Origin: JBLHOS01 sp047623825
Lineage (GTDB): Bacteria; Pseudomonadota; Alphaproteobacteria; Rhodobacterales; Rhodobacteraceae
NCBI GenBank assembly: GCA_047623825.1
Contig: JBLHOS010000029.1
Location: 1 to 32,298, forward strand
Length of the DNA: 32,298 bases
Reading direction: 5' to 3'
In this document: positions 7,114 through 15,164 of the stretch, in pieces
Layout: each line of letters starts with the position of its first letter
Numbering within the stretch: position 1 is the first letter of the stretch
The notes under the pieces: model-generated
The model's database searches: none
The model's input: the letters and a program-made list of their open reading frames with translations, nothing else
What the model was told of the DNA's origin: nothing
Made by a program: the position numbers and the translations under genes

Positions 7114-8199
7114 ATGGATCGTCGTTCTTTTCTTAGAACGTCTGCACTTGGCGGCGCCGCGGCGGCTGCTTCGACGACGCTCGCAGCACCAGCCTACGCT
7201 CAGGGCAACCGGACACTTACAATGGTTACGTCCGTACCAGACGGCTTCGCGATCTTTGATGACGCGGCGCAGTTGGCCACGAACTACATCACTGAAATGA
7301 CCGATGGCGCGTTGACCATCAACAAGATGCCAGCCGGTAGCCTTGTCGGTGCATTCGAAGTTTTTGACGCTGTATCTTCCGGTCAGGCAGATATGTATCA
7401 CTCGGCCGATTACTACTTCCTCAACCAGCACCCTGCGTTTGCATTCTTTACCTCCGTGCCGTTTGGGATGACCGGTCAGGAAATGGCGAACTGGTACTAC
7501 CATCGCGGTGGTATGGAGAAGCACCACGAGTTGGGCGCGCTGTTCAACCTCAAGTCGTTCATGTGCGGCAACACTGCCATGCAGCCCGGCGGCTGGTTCA
7601 ACACCGAGATCAACTCAGCAGAAGACCTGCAGGGCCTTCGGTTCCGTATGCCCGGTCAAGGTGGTCAGGTTCTTGGTCGTCTCGGCGCATCGGTTCAGAA
7701 CATCCCCGGCGGCGAAATCTACCAAGCGTTGTCCTCGGGCCAGATCGACGGCGCGGAGTGGATCGGTCCTTATGCCGATGAGCGGATGGGCTTCCAGGAA
7801 GTTACCAGCATCTACTATACGTCCGGTTTCCATGAGCCGGGCTCTGCGTTGACCTTGTCGATGAACCTGGACGTTTGGGACTCGCTGAGCGCTCAACACC
7901 AGAAAATCGTCGAAGTTGCCGCTCAGGCTGTCAACAGCCACAACCTGTCGCTGACAATGGCTGAGAACGGTGCCGCACTGGCCCGTCTGCAGGCAGCAGG
8001 CGTTCAGGCACGTGCCTTCCCGGATGATGTTTGGGATGCATTTGGCCGCGCAGCTGCAGAAGTACGTGAAGAGAACATGAGCGATCCGATCTATGCGGAA
8101 ATCGCTAATAGTTACTTTGCGTCGATGGCAGAATCTGCGTCTTGGTTTGATCTGGGCGACGGCGAATACATGCGCCAGCGTAACCGCGTAAACGGCTAA
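7114..8199 (+). CDS. dctP: TRAP transporter substrate-binding protein, DctP family (TakP-like)
   Basis: A 361-residue periplasmic binding protein that captures an organic acid and delivers it to the DctQM permease for sodium-driven uptake. The N-terminus is a Tat-type signal: Asp-Arg-Arg-Ser-Phe-Leu at 2-7, an Ala-rich hydrophobic stretch, and a likely cleavage after AYA (residue 29). The segment GEIYQALSSGQIDGAEWIGPY, including its conserved Glu-Trp and Gly-Pro-Tyr, is the DctP core and closely resembles TakP of Rhodobacter sphaeroides, a 2-oxoacid binder. The ATG at 7114 has GGGAGG 7 nt upstream; an earlier start at 7084 lacks this and would spoil the signal peptide. A strong hairpin follows the gene before dctQ. 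The substrate (2-oxoacid, lactate or similar) is inferred from family only. Confidence 0.92.
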   Translation: MDRRSFLRTSALGGAAAAASTTLAAPAYAQGNRTLTMVTSVPDGFAIFDDAAQLATNYITEMTDGALTINKMPAGSLVGAFEVFDAVSSGQADMYHSADYYFLNQHPAFAFFTSVPFGMTGQEMANWYYHRGGMEKHHELGALFNLKSFMCGNTAMQPGGWFNTEINSAEDLQGLRFRMPGQGGQVLGRLGASVQNIPGGEIYQALSSGQIDGAEWIGPYADERMGFQEVTSIYYTSGFHEPGSALTLSMNLDVWDSLSAQHQKIVEVAAQAVNSHNLSLTMAENGAALARLQAAGVQARAFPDDVWDAFGRAAAEVREENMSDPIYAEIANSYFASMAESASWFDLGDGEYMRQRNRVNG

Positions 8200-8214
8200 G
8201 CCTTACACTGAAAA

Positions 8215-8244
8215 GGCCCCGCCCGGAATTGTCCGGGCGGGGCC
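8215..8244 (+). terminator. Strong hairpin between dctP and dctQ
   Basis: GGCCCCGCCCGGA (8215-8227) and TCCGGGCGGGGCC (8232-8244) form a perfect 13-bp stem with a four-base loop. Only a short T4 run follows (8250-8253), so it is more likely a partial terminator or 3'-end mRNA stabiliser than a full stop. Such elements commonly let the binding protein be made in excess over the permease. Confidence 0.65.
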
Positions 8245-8303
8245 TACCATTTTCGCGATAACCGCAAAACCTAACGTTTTGCGGGGCGCACCGGGGGAGC
8301 CGT

Positions 8304-9203
8304 ATGATCGAGTTTATTCTGTGGACTGCGCAAAACATCGCGTTGGCACCGTATCATCTGGTCATGGCCTTGGCCAATCCGGCTGATTGGTTGGCCTGGG
8401 GCGACCGAGAGGCGCTGGTTCGCTTTATCTATTACGGCGGTTCAGTTGAACTGTTCTTTGTTATCTTTACGACTTTTATGGCGATCACCGTCGTGGGCAT
8501 CGTTTGGAAGCGGCAACTTCTTTGGAACTGTGTCCGAGTGCTGGAAGCCTTTGCAAACGCCATTGGGCGCACTGCCGCCTGGGCGGGCCTGCTGATGGTG
8601 CTACAACAGATTATGATCGTGTTTTTGCAACGTATCTTCCGCGTTTCTGAAATTTCACTTGGTCCGCTTGGAACATCGTTCACGCAAGAACTCAGCTGGT
8701 GGGGCGAAGAACTCAAACTCTATAACGCGATGGTTGTGTGTCTTTGCGTCAGCTACACATTTGTGCAGGGTGGCCATGTGCGTGTTGACCTAGTCTATTC
8801 AGCGGTTAAGCACCGCACCAAACGTGCGATCGATATGTTCGGCAGTTTGTTTTTCATGATGCCTGTGATCGTTTTGACCTACCTTTACGCGTGGTTCTTT
8901 ATGTGGCGTCATCTGGTGGTTCCGAACCCATCCGCATCAACCGATCTGGACCGTATGTTGGCACAAGCACGTATAATGCGTTGGAACGTCGAAACCATCG
9001 GGTTCAGTCCAAATGGCTTTAACGCTTACTTCCTGTTTAAGGTGCTGCTGGTCATGTTCTGTGGGCTGGTCTTTTTGCAGGCCATTGCCTTCTTTTGGCG
9101 CTCTTATCTGGAGTTCGTCGAAGGTGAAGAGAGCATCGGCAAATATTTCGACAAAGACGTGCTGGGCGACGAGGATGCCGAATTGGCTTCCGCGATCCAT
9201 TGA
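8304..9203 (+). CDS. dctQ: TRAP transporter small permease, DctQ family (extended)
   Basis: A 299-residue inner-membrane protein with several hydrophobic helices (about 45-70, 90-110, 145-160, 185-210 and 250-275) and charged loops. The GGHVRVDLVY segment after a helix is the DctQ signature (usually GxHVRVD). DctQ stabilises DctM and helps dock the binding protein. At 299 residues it is much longer than the usual 150-200; the extra length is an N-terminal amphipathic and membrane region and a loop near residues 210-240. The start has GGGGGAG 5 nt upstream. It lies 33 bp before dctM. Assignment rests on motif and operon position. Confidence 0.85.
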   Translation: MIEFILWTAQNIALAPYHLVMALANPADWLAWGDREALVRFIYYGGSVELFFVIFTTFMAITVVGIVWKRQLLWNCVRVLEAFANAIGRTAAWAGLLMVLQQIMIVFLQRIFRVSEISLGPLGTSFTQELSWWGEELKLYNAMVVCLCVSYTFVQGGHVRVDLVYSAVKHRTKRAIDMFGSLFFMMPVIVLTYLYAWFFMWRHLVVPNPSASTDLDRMLAQARIMRWNVETIGFSPNGFNAYFLFKVLLVMFCGLVFLQAIAFFWRSYLEFVEGEESIGKYFDKDVLGDEDAELASAIH

Positions 9204-9235
9204 CAGCCAACAACTAAGAATTAGGGACAATAACC

Positions 9236-11593
9236 ATGCTGTTTGGATTGGACGGGATCGAAATTGGCCTGATCATTGTATTCTTGACGCTATTTTCAGG
9301 GATCATGACAGGCTTTCCGGTGGCATTTGCCATTGGTGGGGCGGGGATCATATCGTTCGCGATTATTGCGGCACTCGATAATGGTGGGTTCTTGATCCAC
9401 CAGGCAATTGATGTCGGTTCGGACCCCTATAGGGCGTTGCTGGCCGAAGGGGTGGCGCGCGACACCATTTCCGTATTCCGATACCCAGAGTTGCCGCGCG
9501 TTGAGGAAGCCTTGTTTCCCGGCGGCTGGGAACTGGCGATGGACCGCAACCTGTCGTTCATTGTTAACCGGATGAATGAGCGCGTAATCGCGGGCCAATC
9601 CATTGAGACATTGTTGGCCGTTTTGATGTTCGTCATGATGGGCATCACGCTGGAACGCTCAAAAATTGCTGAGGATCTGTTGACTACCATGGCGCGGGTT
9701 TTTGGCCCGCTGCCCGGCGGTCTTGCGGTATCGATTGTTATCGTGGGCGCATTTCTGGCAGCCTCCACCGGTATCGTTGGCGCCACAGTTGTGACTATGG
9801 GCCTACTGGCGCTACCCACGATGTTGCGCAACAACTACTCACCTGAATTGGCCACTGGCGTTATCGCCGCGTCGGGCACGTTGGGGCAGATTATTCCGCC
9901 ATCAATCGTAATTGTTTTGTTGGGTACGCTGGTGGGCGACCTTTATGCGACCGGGCAAGAAACCCGGGCGCAACTGGTCGGATGTTCTGACGCGCTGACC
10001 TATCTGGGTGAGCCTGCGGTTTTGTCGGTTGGTACGTTATTTCAGGCCGCATTGCTGCCGGGTATCTTCCTTGCATTCCTTTATGGCGCGTATTCGTTTG
10101 GCTACGCTTTGGTCTTTCCATCCCGCGCGCCCGCAGTAAAGTCAGCTCCATCAACCGGCGAACGTATTACCCGTGGTGAGGCACTGACATGGTACCTTGC
10201 AGCCCCGATTGGTCTGATTGTGGCCATCGTGATTGCTGCGTCCACCGGCCTTATTGGCAGCCAAACGGTCAATGTATCGATCTATGCCGATCAGTCAAAT
10301 CAACCAAACCTTCGAACAAATGTGTCTGCCCAATGTGAAATAGCCATGATTGATCTTCATGGTCAGGAAGATTGGGACCGATCAGTGGCTGAGCGCGCCG
10401 CCATTCTGGCTGGCGGTGGCAGCGAAGATATTCAGGAACTGACTGCTGACGAATTTGTCACCGCGACCGAAACTGCGATCTCAGATGCGGCCCCAGTGGG
10501 CAGTGGTGTGGCGACTATCTTTGTCATGCTGGCGTTGGTTCTGATCATCGCGCGTGGTGTTTCTCCCAGCTCCACTGCAGTGCCGCTGTTAATCGGTGGT
10601 GCAGGTGTGGTTTTGGCCTTTGTCTTTGACGCCGCCTTTATCGGGCCGCTCACAGGGGCGGGGGCGACCTTTATGATCATGGCGGTGCCGATGATCCTGG
10701 CGATCTATGGTTGCAGATCTGCGGTCGGGCGTTTGTCGAAAAATGAGCTGATTCGCGTTGTGTTCCCGCCGCTTGTCTTGATCGTTGCTGTCTTGGGCTC
10801 AATTCTGGGCGGTATCACCAATCCGACACCTGCTGCCGCACTTGGCGCAGGCGGGGCGATCATGTTGGCCGCGTACCGCAAGCTGAAAGCCGAGAACGGC
10901 AAATCGAAGATCGTGATCTGGGCATCTTTCGCGCTGGTGATCATGATCCTGCTTGGGGTCAACTTCGATCTTCGGATGACGCGCGCGGATGTCCCGTTTG
11001 AGGATTGGGTCGCGTTCACCATCGCTCAATTTGCGTATCACTTTGCCTTCTTTGGCTTACTGTTTAGCTGTTGGGTGCTGTTGCGGATGAACGTTCTTGG
11101 GCCGGTGGTGCGAGAGACGGCCAAGGTGACATCTATGGTGTTTACCATCTTGATCGGCTCGCAACTGTTGAACCTCGTGCTGATCTCGTTCGGCGGGGAG
11201 CATTATATACAGGACTTCTTGCTCGCCTTTGATAACGAATGGGTCGTGTTCCTGCTGGTGATGCTGATCTTGTTCATTCTGGGCTTCGTTCTGGATTTCC
11301 TTGAGATCATCTACATCGTGATCCCGATCGTTGGACCAGTAATTTATGGCGGATCACTTGACCCAAAATGGGTTACGATCATGATTGCTGTGAACCTACA
11401 GACCAGTTTCCTGACACCGCCATTTGGCTTTGCGCTGTTCTATCTCAGAGGGGTCGCGCCAAAATCGGTCACCACCGGGCACATTTACCGCGGTGTTATC
11501 CCGTTTGTTTTGATCCAGGTTGTGGGATTGGCGCTCTTGTGGCTGTTCCCTGAAATTGTGACGATCATTCCTGATCTGATGCAAAATAACTGA
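9236..11593 (+). CDS. dctM: TRAP transporter large permease, DctM family, with large insertions
   Basis: A 785-residue inner-membrane permease that moves substrate using a sodium gradient. DctM hallmarks are clear: an N-terminal helix followed by GFPVAFAIGG, GPLPGGLAVSIVIVGAFLAAS..G near 160-185, GTLGQIIPPSIVIVLLGTL near 215-235, and a C-terminal half ending in TPPFGFALFYLRGVAP. The usual length is about 430. Extra material sits after the first helices (about 47-110, hydrophilic) and in the middle (about 245-500), including a soluble segment near 345-420 with one Cys and many acidic residues, and additional helices. The start has an AGGGA ribosome-binding site. The reading frame is clean, so the inserts are real rather than a sequencing artefact. 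Two hairpins follow the stop. Confidence 0.9.
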   Translation: MLFGLDGIEIGLIIVFLTLFSGIMTGFPVAFAIGGAGIISFAIIAALDNGGFLIHQAIDVGSDPYRALLAEGVARDTISVFRYPELPRVEEALFPGGWELAMDRNLSFIVNRMNERVIAGQSIETLLAVLMFVMMGITLERSKIAEDLLTTMARVFGPLPGGLAVSIVIVGAFLAASTGIVGATVVTMGLLALPTMLRNNYSPELATGVIAASGTLGQIIPPSIVIVLLGTLVGDLYATGQETRAQLVGCSDALTYLGEPAVLSVGTLFQAALLPGIFLAFLYGAYSFGYALVFPSRAPAVKSAPSTGERITRGEALTWYLAAPIGLIVAIVIAASTGLIGSQTVNVSIYADQSNQPNLRTNVSAQCEIAMIDLHGQEDWDRSVAERAAILAGGGSEDIQELTADEFVTATETAISDAAPVGSGVATIFVMLALVLIIARGVSPSSTAVPLLIGGAGVVLAFVFDAAFIGPLTGAGATFMIMAVPMILAIYGCRSAVGRLSKNELIRVVFPPLVLIVAVLGSILGGITNPTPAAALGAGGAIMLAAYRKLKAENGKSKIVIWASFALVIMILLGVNFDLRMTRADVPFEDWVAFTIAQFAYHFAFFGLLFSCWVLLRMNVLGPVVRETAKVTSMVFTILIGSQLLNLVLISFGGEHYIQDFLLAFDNEWVVFLLVMLILFILGFVLDFLEIIYIVIPIVGPVIYGGSLDPKWVTIMIAVNLQTSFLTPPFGFALFYLRGVAPKSVTTGHIYRGVIPFVLIQVVGLALLWLFPEIVTIIPDLMQNN

Positions 11594-11602
11594 TATCACT
11601 GA

Positions 11603-11622
11603 GCAGGCCCTACGGGGCCTGC
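11603..11622 (+). terminator. Hairpin 1 after dctM
   Basis: GCAGGCCC (11603-11610) and GGGCCTGC (11615-11622) close a UACG tetraloop, a very stable RNA form. It lies 10 bp after the dctM stop. There is no U-tract directly behind it, but a second hairpin follows within 20 bp. Confidence 0.6.
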
Positions 11623-11638
11623 AAGATCTTCTTGTTCC

Positions 11639-11667
11639 AGCCCCGCCCTTGGCGGGGCTGTTTCATT
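11639..11667 (+). terminator. Hairpin 2 after dctM, probable operon terminator
   Basis: AGCCCCGCC (11639-11647) and GGCGGGGCT (11651-11659) form a 9-bp stem with a three-base loop, followed by GTTTCATTTTA, a moderate U-rich tail. Together with the preceding hairpin it should end the dctPQM transcript. Confidence 0.7.
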
Positions 11668-11860
11668 TTACCCAATGTGTGGCCCTGCATTGATCTGACG
11701 GCTGTGTAGCGTTCCAAGCTGCACCTTGGTCAGGTGTCGTGCTGCTACAAAAGTATGTTGGTTTCAATTTAAAATCGAGCGCTGGCCTGCACTCCAGATA
11801 AGATTTTGGATCAGCATCGAAGATGCAGGTCACGCGTTCTGATCGTGTCAGGTGCACCAA
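11663..11860 (-). pseudogene. Possible remnant of a small ribbon-helix-helix (RHH_4-like) protein
   Basis: A 65-codon minus-strand frame begins MVHLTRSERVTCIFDADPKS and continues Tyr-Leu-Glu-Cys-Arg. The Cys-x-Phe-x-Ala-Asp-Pro-x-x-Tyr pattern resembles the start of small ribbon-helix-helix proteins common in alphaproteobacteria, which continue with an Arg-Ser-x-Arg-Leu strand. Here that continuation is lost, which would fit decay or a frameshift. The start codon is TTG and there is no clear ribosome-binding site. Chance resemblance is quite possible. Confidence 0.2.
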
Positions 11861-12290
11861 TATTTTTCTAAACCCTAAATATTCGGTTACGTAATGGATA
11901 TATTTCTGATCGCGTCCCCCAATTTATTCCCCACTTGAAGCTCTGCGTGTAATTCGACTTCGAAGAAGTGCAGCTCAAATGGAACGTGGCAGTCTCCGAG
12001 AGGTCCTGGGCGCGAAGCTAGAAAATGCCTTTTTACGGCTGGGTTGATGTGGCGGGCTCTTTTTCAACCGCACTAGCGCAACACCGGCAAGCCCCACCGC
12101 ATTCGAACGTTAGGCGGCTTAAACGAGCACTTGGGGCGGCACGAAAGCGTAACAGGGCCAGTCCGGCAGAGCAGAATAGGTTCCGCCAGTTGCAACCGTT
12201 GGATGGCGTCTCAGTCTGTGTTGTGACCTAGGAGAAAACTATTAGTAAATCGGCAAAACCTGATACTGACCAGACTTTCGCCTTGACTGA
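11670..12290. other. Gene-poor region between dctM and the ABC1 kinase
   Basis: About 620 bp with no intact gene. Apart from the possible ribbon-helix-helix remnant at 11663-11860, the only reading frame (12025-12231, plus) has a random-looking composition with no ribosome-binding site. A short palindrome, CTTCGAAG, lies near 11960. Nothing else is evident. Confidence 0.45.
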
Positions 12291-13616
12291 TCACGCGCGT
12301 ATTCGCTCTGGCAGTATTGTCGTATCGAAATGGGCCCCAAGCTTTGCTGCCAGTAGGAACGTGCCCCCAATTTTTCGTTGTATAAGCAGTACATCGATCG
12401 GTAGGGGGGGCGGCACAAACCCGTCTTCTGCTAGTGCGACACCTTCCTGCTGCAACTGTCGCGATAGCTTTGTATCACTGAAATCCATCAGTGGCGCCTC
12501 TCGCATAGCCCCAAAAACAAGCTGGATCATGCGCACAACTTGGCTGCGATGGCTCTCCTTTGTCTCTGGCCCAACAAACCCGATCTCGTTCACTATCTGG
12601 GCCAGATCATCTATGTCGTCGGCAAGCCCGGCCTGCAACAATCGCCGGTATTGATCAATGACGACCGGATCAATTACGCGTGTCGCGCCAAAGTCGAGCA
12701 GCATGATCTGCTGCGTCTCTCGATTATATAGGTAATTTGCGAAGTTCGGATCTGTTTGCATCCGTCCGAAAACAAACAATTCTTTAAGTGTCAGATCGAT
12801 GAGGTTGGTCGCAATCTGGTCGCGCACCTGTTGTGGTTCACGCGCCGCATCTTCAATCGGTATGCCAGCCACATACGACATCGCAAGAATACTGGGTGTT
12901 GTCCAATCGCTGTGCAACGCAGGCACGACAAATTGTGGCATGTCTTTCAACAAGGCTGCGAAACAGGCAAGCTGTGCACCCTCACGTGTGTAATCTGTTT
13001 CTTGATGTAATTGTTTTTGGGCCTCTTCCAGATAGGGGCGCAGGTCAAAACCCTTAGGCAGAAGTCCTGACATTCGCATCAGCGCGCCGACGTTAGCCAC
13101 ATCGCTGTCGATACTTTTTGCAACACCGGGATATTGGACCTTGATTGCGAGATCACGGCCATCTTTCAGTTTCGCCCGATGAACCTGCCCAATTGAGGCT
13201 GCCGCAATCGGCCGTACATTAAATGTCTGGAAGGACCCCAACCAGTTATCTGGCCACTGTGTATTTAAAACCTTTTTGAGTTGGGCAGGCGGCATGAAGT
13301 GTGCATCGTCTCGCAATCGCGCCATGATCTGCACCAATTCGGGCGGCAATATGTCGCCCGAATCCATCGACATCAATTGACCGATTTTCATCGCAGCGCC
13401 GCGCATCTTGGCTAACTGCTCTGCAACACGCTCTATGTTTTGCGATGTCAAAAGTAGATTTCGCATCGAGGACCGTTGCCCTTGCCCAAGTTGGGCGATG
13501 CCATTCATTGCCATATTACCGGCGACACCCGCGGCCATTGATCCAAGCAAACCAATCCGTTTCAGTCGACTGGTCGGAACGGGCAATGCACGTGCTTTAT
13601 TTGGCTTTTCATCCAT
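12291..13616 (-). CDS. ABC1/UbiB-family atypical kinase of the COQ8/ADCK type
   Basis: A 441-residue member of the ABC1 (UbiB/COQ8/ADCK) atypical kinase-like family, involved in ubiquinone biosynthesis and lipid handling as ATPase-type proteins. Diagnostic elements: KIGQ at 77-80 (the KxGQ motif that covers the active site), the Ala-rich loop AAASIGQVHRA at about 138-148, the ATP-site Lys in DLAIKVQYPG near 159, Glu-Thr-Asp-Tyr near 206, QTDPNFANYLYN near 287-298, and LLDFGATR near 306-313. The TDPN.xN.LY and DFGATR forms match human COQ8A and yeast Coq8 rather than the DPHPGN form I associate with E. coli UbiB. It is transcribed alone, divergent from dusA. Its exact cellular target is not known from sequence. 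Confidence 0.92.
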   Translation of the reverse strand: MDEKPNKARALPVPTSRLKRIGLLGSMAAGVAGNMAMNGIAQLGQGQRSSMRNLLLTSQNIERVAEQLAKMRGAAMKIGQLMSMDSGDILPPELVQIMARLRDDAHFMPPAQLKKVLNTQWPDNWLGSFQTFNVRPIAAASIGQVHRAKLKDGRDLAIKVQYPGVAKSIDSDVANVGALMRMSGLLPKGFDLRPYLEEAQKQLHQETDYTREGAQLACFAALLKDMPQFVVPALHSDWTTPSILAMSYVAGIPIEDAAREPQQVRDQIATNLIDLTLKELFVFGRMQTDPNFANYLYNRETQQIMLLDFGATRVIDPVVIDQYRRLLQAGLADDIDDLAQIVNEIGFVGPETKESHRSQVVRMIQLVFGAMREAPLMDFSDTKLSRQLQQEGVALAEDGFVPPPLPIDVLLIQRKIGGTFLLAAKLGAHFDTTILPERIRA

Positions 13617-13955
13617 CTACTGAAGATAGTGCAGGATGTTGGGTTGCACAGTGTTGGATGTGACCGAGTATAAGGCGAGTGCTCCGATCATCTGGTTGGT
13701 CGTAATATGCGACACGTTGCGTGTAAGTCAGCAGCACGCTTTGCGTGTCTTTGGTTTATCTTTGCCCGTCGTTTCAGAATGGTGATGTCTGGTTTGCGTC
13801 AAGGCCATTTTGAGCCACGCATAGGGCAAACACCCAAGCCCAATCACCGCCATTTGCCTGTCTGGGCTATGGGGGGCTGGACTGCAGTAATTCGGGTGCA
13901 GTATGTGTGAAATATGGACGCGAAAACCGGATCGCGGACCATAGGAGATCTGAGA
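13617..13955. other. Divergent intergenic region between ABC1 kinase and dusA
   Basis: About 340 bp between two divergent starts, so it should contain both promoters. No gene is credible here; a plus-strand frame at 13707-13910 lacks a ribosome-binding site. I did not find a confident -35/-10 pair. The only clear signal is the AGGAG ribosome-binding site of dusA, 8 nt before 13956. Confidence 0.45.
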
Positions 13956-14963
13956 ATGCCCAACACTACAGCCACTGCGGCCGCTGCGGCCGCGCGAGTG
14001 TCGGTCGCTCCGATGATGGATTGGACAGATCGCCACTGCCGGTATTTTCATCGGCTGATGTCGCGTCATGCGTTGCTTTATACTGAGATGCTGACAGCGC
14101 CTGCTTTGGTGTTTGGCGATGCTGAGCGGTTATTGCAATTCAACCCTTCTGAGCATCCAGTTGCATTGCAATTGGGCGGATCGGACCCAGTGCAATTGGC
14201 GCAAGCCGCCCGGATCGGGGCCGAATTTGGCTATGATGAAATTAACCTAAATGTTGGGTGCCCGTCTGACCGGGTACAATCGGGGGCGTTTGGGGCTGTG
14301 TTGATGAAAGATCCTGACCTTGTGGCGCGCTGCGTTGGCGAAATGCAGGCGGCCAGCCCGGTTGAGGTGACAGTGAAATGTCGGATTGGCGTGGACGATC
14401 AGACACCTGCTGAGATCTTGCCCACGTTCTTGCGCACCATTTCTCAGGCCGGCGTGCGGCGCGTCACCATCCATGCCCGCAAAGCCTGGTTGAGTGGGCT
14501 AAGCCCCAAGGAAAACCGCGATGTGCCGCCGCTGGACTATGATCTGGTGTATCAGATGAAGGCTGAGTTCGCTGATCTGCACGTGTCGATCAACGGTGGT
14601 ATCACCGATCTGGATCAGGTTGAGGGGCATCTGCAGGACGGCATGGACGGGGTCATGATCGGGCGTGCTGCCTATCACGATCCAGCCGCGGTATTGCTTT
14701 TGGCAGATGGCCGGATCTTTGGTGATACGAGCCAGCAGAGAAGTGCCGAAGATGTGGCGCTGGCGTTGTTGCCTTATATTGAGGATCATCTGATGCAGGG
14801 TGGGCGGTTGAACCAAATCACCCGACATATTTTGGGCCTTTTTGCCGGCCGCCCCGGCGCGCGCGGCTGGAAACGGCATTTGTCGCAAGAGGCCCACCGT
14901 GAGGGCGCAGGGCCCGAAGTTGTTGAGGCTGCCCTCAGCCATGTCATAGCGCTCGCGGCTTGA
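13956..14963 (+). CDS. dusA: tRNA-dihydrouridine synthase A
   Basis: A 335-residue FMN enzyme that reduces U20/U20a in the D-loop of tRNAs with NADPH. Seen: the N-terminal SVAPMMDWTD (FMN site), NVGCPS with the proton-donor Cys102, VKCRIGVDD in the middle, and GGITDLDQVEGHLQDGMDGVMIGRAAY near the phosphate-binding site. The TIHARKAWLSGLSPKENR segment is the DusA version of this family. The ATG at 13956 follows AGGAG by 8 nt; the upstream alternative at 13914 is not supported. Residues 5-13 are a Thr/Ala low-complexity run encoded by near-identical GCGGCC units. Confidence 0.95.
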   Translation: MPNTTATAAAAAARVSVAPMMDWTDRHCRYFHRLMSRHALLYTEMLTAPALVFGDAERLLQFNPSEHPVALQLGGSDPVQLAQAARIGAEFGYDEINLNVGCPSDRVQSGAFGAVLMKDPDLVARCVGEMQAASPVEVTVKCRIGVDDQTPAEILPTFLRTISQAGVRRVTIHARKAWLSGLSPKENRDVPPLDYDLVYQMKAEFADLHVSINGGITDLDQVEGHLQDGMDGVMIGRAAYHDPAAVLLLADGRIFGDTSQQRSAEDVALALLPYIEDHLMQGGRLNQITRHILGLFAGRPGARGWKRHLSQEAHREGAGPEVVEAALSHVIALAA

Positions 14964-15164
14964 AACATGCGGCGCTGAATTTGCGGCGCGTCGGGGCATT
15001 TTTAAATCTGTGTTTGGATTTTATTTGGCCTGGCAGAGCCGCTGAAAAGGGTGAGCTTCGGCATCAGCAGGCGTTGGTTTTGAGCATAGCAAAGATTTGG
15101 GTGGCGCTTGGCAAAGACCCTTGGATTGGCTATGCCGCGCTTGGGACACAGAAGGACATTTAAC

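Noticed and set aside
12025..12231. 68-codon plus-strand frame before the ABC1 kinase gene
   Set aside because: Composition looks random, start unsupported, no motif.
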